From NCBI GenBank assembly GCA_033675545.1, contig JAWDGP010003800.1:1-64000 (forward strand): a stretch of 64,000 nucleotides of DNA, written 5' to 3'. Within the stretch, counting starts at the first letter, position 1. Each line of letters begins with the position of its first letter. The position numbers and the translations under genes are program-made. The stretch comes from Elysia crispata (lineage: Eukaryota > Mollusca > Gastropoda > Plakobranchidae). The notes beneath the pieces were generated by a model, which saw nothing but the letters and a program-made list of their open reading frames with translations, was not told where the DNA came from and made no database searches. Below are positions 59,976 to 64,000 of this stretch, piece by piece.

Positions 59976-60050
59976 ACTCTTCTCTTTAATTTTGTCCATT
60001 TCTGTTTCTCTTAGCTTTTCTCTTTCTTTTTCTCCAACTAGCTCGCCTCT
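59976..60050 (-). repeat. Inner inverted repeat, right copy
   Basis: CTCTTCTCTTTAATTTTGTCC and TGTTTCTCTTAGC are the reverse complement, with few differences, of 59230-59306. Confidence 0.85.
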
Positions 60051-62670
60051 GACCAATTTCCTCCTTTTCTCCTATCAACCAGCCTCTGACCAATCTCCTC
60101 CTTTTCTCCTATCAACCAGCCTCTGACCAATCTCCTCCTTTTCTCCTATCAACCAGCCTCTGACCAATCTCCTCCTTTTCTCCTATCAACCAGCCTCTGA
60201 CTAATCTCCTCCTTTTCTCCTATCAACCAGCCTCTGACCAATCTCCTCCTTTTCTCCTATCAACCAGCCTCTGACCAATCTCCTCCTTTTCTCCTACCAG
60301 CTAACCTCTAACCAATCTCCTCCTTTTCTCCTATCAACCAGCCTCTGACCAATCTCCTCCTTTTCTCCTACCAGCTAACCTCTAACCAATCTCCTCCTTT
60401 TCTCCTATCAACTAACCTCTAACCAATCTCCTCCTTTTCTCCTACCAGCTAACCTCTAACCAATCTCCTCCTTTTCTCCTACCAGCTAACCTCTAACCAA
60501 TCTCCTCCTTTTCTCCTACCAGCTAACCTCTAATCAATCTCCTCCTTTTCTCCTACCAGCTAACCTCTAACCAATCTCCTCCTTTTCTCCTACCAGCTAA
60601 CCTCTAACCAATCTCCTCCTTTTCTCCTACCAGCTAACCTCTAACCAATCTCCTCCTTTTCTCCTACCAGCTAACCTCTAATCAATCTCCTCCTTTTCTC
60701 CTACCAGCTAACCTCTAATCAATCTCCTCCTTTTCTCCTACCAGCTAACCTCTAACCAATCTCCTCCTTTTCTCCTACCAGCTAACCTCTAATCAATCTC
60801 CTCCTTTTCTCCTACCAGCTAACCTCTAATCAATCTCCTCCTTTTCTCCTACCAGCTAACCTCTAATCAATCTCCTCCTTTTCTCCTACCAGCTAACCTC
60901 TAATCAATCTCCTCCTTTTCTCCTACCAGCTAACCTCTAATCAATCTCCTCCTTTTCTCCTACCAGCTAACCTCTAATCAATCTCCTCCTTTTCTCCTAC
61001 CAGCTAACCTCTAATCAATCTCCTCCTTTTCTCCTACCAGCTAACCTCTAATCAATCTCCTCCTTTTCTCCTACCAGCTAACCTCTAATCAATCTCCTCC
61101 TTTTCTCCTACCAGCTAACCTCTAATCAATCTCCTCCTTTTCTCCTACCAGCTAACCTCTAATCAATCTCCTCCTTTTCTCCTACCAGCTAACCTCTAAT
61201 CAATCTCCTCCTTTTCTCCTACCAGCTAACCTCTAATCAATCTCCTCCTTTTCTCCTACCAGCTAACCTCTAATCAATCTCCTCCTTTTCTCCTACCAGC
61301 TAACCTCTAATCAATCTCCTCCTTTTCTCCTACCAGCTAACCTCTAACCAATCTCCTCCTTTTCTCCTACCAGCTAACCTCTAATCAATCTCCTCCTTTT
61401 CTCCTACCAGCTAACCTCTAATCAATCTCCTCCTTTTCTCCTACCAGCTAACCTCTAATCAATCTCCTCCTTTTCTCCTACCAGCTAACCTCTAATCAAT
61501 CTCCTCCTTTTCTCCTACCAGCTAACCTCTAATCAATCTCCTCCTTTTCTCCTACCAGCTAACCTCTAATCAATCTCCTCCTTTTCTCCTACCAGCTAAC
61601 CTCTAATCAATCTCCTCCTTTTCTCCTACCAGCTAACCTCTAATCAATCTCCTCCTTTTCTCCTACCAGCTAACCTCTAACCAATCTCCTCCTTTTCTCC
61701 TACCAGCTAACCTCTAATCAATCTCCTCCTTTTCTCCTACCAGCTAACCTCTAATCAATCTCCTCCTTTTCTCCTACCAGCTAACCTCTAATCAATCTCC
61801 TCCTTTTCTCCTACCAGCTAACCTCTAATCAATCTCCTCCTTTTCTCCTACCAGCTAACCTCTAATCAATCTCCTCCTTTTCTCCTACCAGCTAACCTCT
61901 AATCAATCTCCTCCTTTTCTCCTACCAGCTAACCTCTAATCAATCTCCTCCTTTTCTCCTACCAGCTAACCTCTAATCAATCTCCTCCTTTTCTCCTACC
62001 AGCTAACCTCTAATCAATCTCCTCCTTTTCTCCTACCAGCTAACCTCTAATCAATCTCCTCCTTTTCTCCTACCAGCTAACCTCTAATCAATCTCCTCCT
62101 TTTCTCCTACCAGCTAACCTCTAATCAATCTTCTCCTTTTCTCCTATCAACCAGCCTCTAATCAATCTTCTCCTTTTCTCCTACCAGCTAACCTCTAATC
62201 AATCTCCTCCTTTTCTCCTACCAGCTAACCTCTAATCAATCTCCTCCTTTTCTCCTACCAGCTAACCTCTAATCAATCTCCTCCTTTTCTCCTACCAGCT
62301 AACCTCTAATCAATCTCCTCCTTTTCTCCTACCAGCTAACCTCTAATCAATCTCCTCCTTTTCCCCTACCAGCTAACCTCTGATCAATCTCCTCCTTTTC
62401 TCCTACCAGCTAACCTCTGATCAATCCCCTCCTTTTTCTTCTACCAGATAACCTCTCACCAATCTCCTTCTTTTCTCAAACCAACCAGCCTCTAACCAAT
62501 CTCCTTTACTCCTGTCGACCAGCTTCTGACCTATCCCCTTCTTTTCTCCAACTAATCAGCACCTGGCCAATTCCCTCCTTTTCTCCAACCAATCAGCCTC
62601 TGACCTATGTCCTCCTTTTCTTCTGTACCATAACCTCCGACGTTTGTCCTACTTTTCTTGTGTACTATAA
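60030..62670 (-). repeat. 37-bp minisatellite array, right arm (inverted)
   Basis: About 70 units of 37 bp whose reverse complement belongs to the same family as the left arm (AAAAGGAGGAGATTG, TGGTAGGAG). The first units (60040-60300) have CTATCAACCAGCCTCTGACC. The bulk (60480-62400) is a highly homogeneous CTACCAGCTAACCTCTAATC variant. The distal end (62400-62670) is degenerate. The plus strand is pyrimidine-rich here, opposite to the left arm. Confidence 0.95.
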
Positions 62671-62684
62671 CCTCTGACCAATGT

Positions 62685-62990
62685 GGATGGGGAGGGATGA
62701 AAGACACCATGCAGATTGGAATAGGAAGGCTGGGTTACGATGAAGAGAATGGGTGAAAGAGACCTTACAGATTGGAAAAGAAAGGCTGGTTAAGATGAAG
62801 AGAATGGGTGAAAGAGACCTTACAGATTGGAAGAGGAAAGTGGGGCTAAGATGACGAGAAGGGATGAAAGGCACCATACAGATTGGAAAAGTAAGGCTGG
62901 GTTAAGATGACGAGAAGGGATGAAAGTCACAACAGTGATGGAAAGGAAAACAAGACAGGATAGGGGGAAAGATAAGGAGAAGGGATGAAA
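62685..62990. repeat. 56-bp tandem repeat, about five units
   Basis: GATGAAGAGAATGGG or GATGACGAGAAGGGA starts units near 62739, 62794, 62850 and 62906, with flanking partial units. Shared words are GATGAAAG, CAGATTGG and AGGCTGGGTTAAGAT. Confidence 0.85.
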
Positions 62991-63070
62991 GTTACAAGAG
63001 AGATAGACAGAAAAAGAAAGACTGGATACGAGGAAAGATGGAGAGAAGAGCTGAAAACCAAAGGATAATT

Positions 63071-63074
<4 letters not shown>

Positions 63075-63134
<60 letters not shown>
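63075..63134. repeat. (GA)n microsatellite
   Basis: About 30 GA units. The Leu/Ser-rich minus-strand frames across it are artefacts. Confidence 0.95.
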
Positions 63135-63137
<3 letters not shown>

Positions 63138-63139
63138 GG

Positions 63140-64000
63140 ATAGGAGGAAAATGAAGAGAATTGCTGAAAGCCATATGAGAGGTAAAGAATGAGACCTGGG
63201 AAAGAGAAGGTAAAGGAGACAAATTGCATCTGAAGCCAACTAATTACGGAGGAAGACTCTGAACAGGAAATAAATAAAGCGAAAAGATGTAGAGAAAAGT
63301 TACTCAAGTAGTAGCTGGAAACCAGTAAAAATTGAATATTGACGCGAAAGAAGGAAATTGGGAAACTAAGAGATGGGAAAAGACAAGAGAGGGTCACTGC
63401 CAATTGACTAAAAGGTAACGTGAGAGGAAGGAATTGATAAGGTAGTAGCTGGGAAGATTGAAGAACAGTCGAGCTTAAAGTTGAGACTGGCAAAATAAGT
63501 AGAAGAACGGTGCTGCAAGTTATAGGAAGGAACAGTGCTGAAGGGAATAGCAGGAAAGCCGTGAATACTGGAACAGTTTTAAAATCTTGAATAGCTCAGA
63601 TAATGGATGAAAATTTCTCATACCAAAGCGATCCTAAAATGCTTGTGAAGGTGCCAGCTTATTTATGTTTGCAAATGATACTGAAAATTTACAGGGTATT
63701 GTAAAACATTATCTTAAGAGAATCGTTATTGAGAAAAAAAATTTTTTTAGTTTAATTTAAAGTGGTGGTTTTTTTTTGTTTTTTGTTTTAATTTGAGAAT
63801 AGACTTTAACAAAAAGAGTGAGTCGAAATAAAAAGATAAAAATAAGAGTAAAGAGAAAGGCAGGCAGTGTATGGTGTGGTGTCTGGTGACTCAAAACATT
63901 AAGAAATTGGGAATACTAGTTCTATAGCCTTAAACTGTCTTTAGTCGAAGAAGTTTAAAAATAAGCTTAGGACATAGTTATAACGATGTACCACGCGCAA
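63140..64000. other. No recognisable gene
   Basis: Purine-rich, then AT-rich sequence. No motif or repeat supported. Confidence 0.45.

Noticed and set aside
62927..63493. 188-codon Ser/Leu-rich minus-strand frame
   Set aside because: Its centre is a GA microsatellite and the flanks are purine-rich repeats, which suppress stops on the opposite strand.

Overview
The window reads as nuclear DNA of an animal, most likely a gastropod mollusc. It is AT-rich, full of simple repeats, and the few protein-like stretches are spliced, broken or transposon-derived; nothing resembles an operon. The lineage guess rests mainly on three elements of the N-RAG-TP type, a transposon family first described from the sea slug Aplysia (encodes the N-terminal part of RAG1, with termini resembling recombination signals). 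The species cannot be fixed from sequence alone. No intact conserved host gene is visible.

Layout. 1-6500: microsatellites, a 24-bp minisatellite, a decayed LINE reverse transcriptase whose 3' coding end has been amplified into an 88-bp tandem array, and a tRNA-derived SINE. 6500-13300: remains of a C2H2 zinc-finger gene. Possible small upstream exons are followed by a finger exon that has been opened twice: by a 1482-bp hAT element (8714-10195, perfect 8-bp target duplication) and by a 2261-bp N-RAG-TP-like element (10534-12794, 4-bp duplication). Removing each insert with one copy of its duplication rejoins the finger reading frame. 13300-27600: mostly featureless AT-rich DNA with SINE pieces, a 54-bp x3 repeat, a 390-bp tandem duplication and a 59-bp satellite. 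27697-29922 (minus strand) and 30771-32285 (plus strand): two more N-RAG-TP-like elements. All three elements have one short-spacer end and one long-spacer end around a CACGGCG heptamer, a 12/23-like asymmetry.

35107-35812: a short hAT-like element with a BED-finger ORF. 36230-38010 and 48300-53095: copies of a low-copy ~1.8-2.1 kb segment, three in tandem in the second block, one interrupted by a 5'-truncated LINE with an open frame. 39780-41720: damaged exons of an unidentified gene. 42900-43810: a possible promoter, 5' UTR exon and short first coding exon. 45528-45550: a hammerhead-ribozyme-like core. 54906-62670: a large inverted structure in which two arrays of the same 37-bp minisatellite family face each other across about 0.7 kb, with the inverted homology continuing into non-repetitive sequence at the inner edges.

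The main biological story is transposition: nested insertion into a zinc-finger gene, a small family of RAG1-N elements that lack a visible catalytic core and so must have been moved in trans, and tandem or inverted amplification of repeats.
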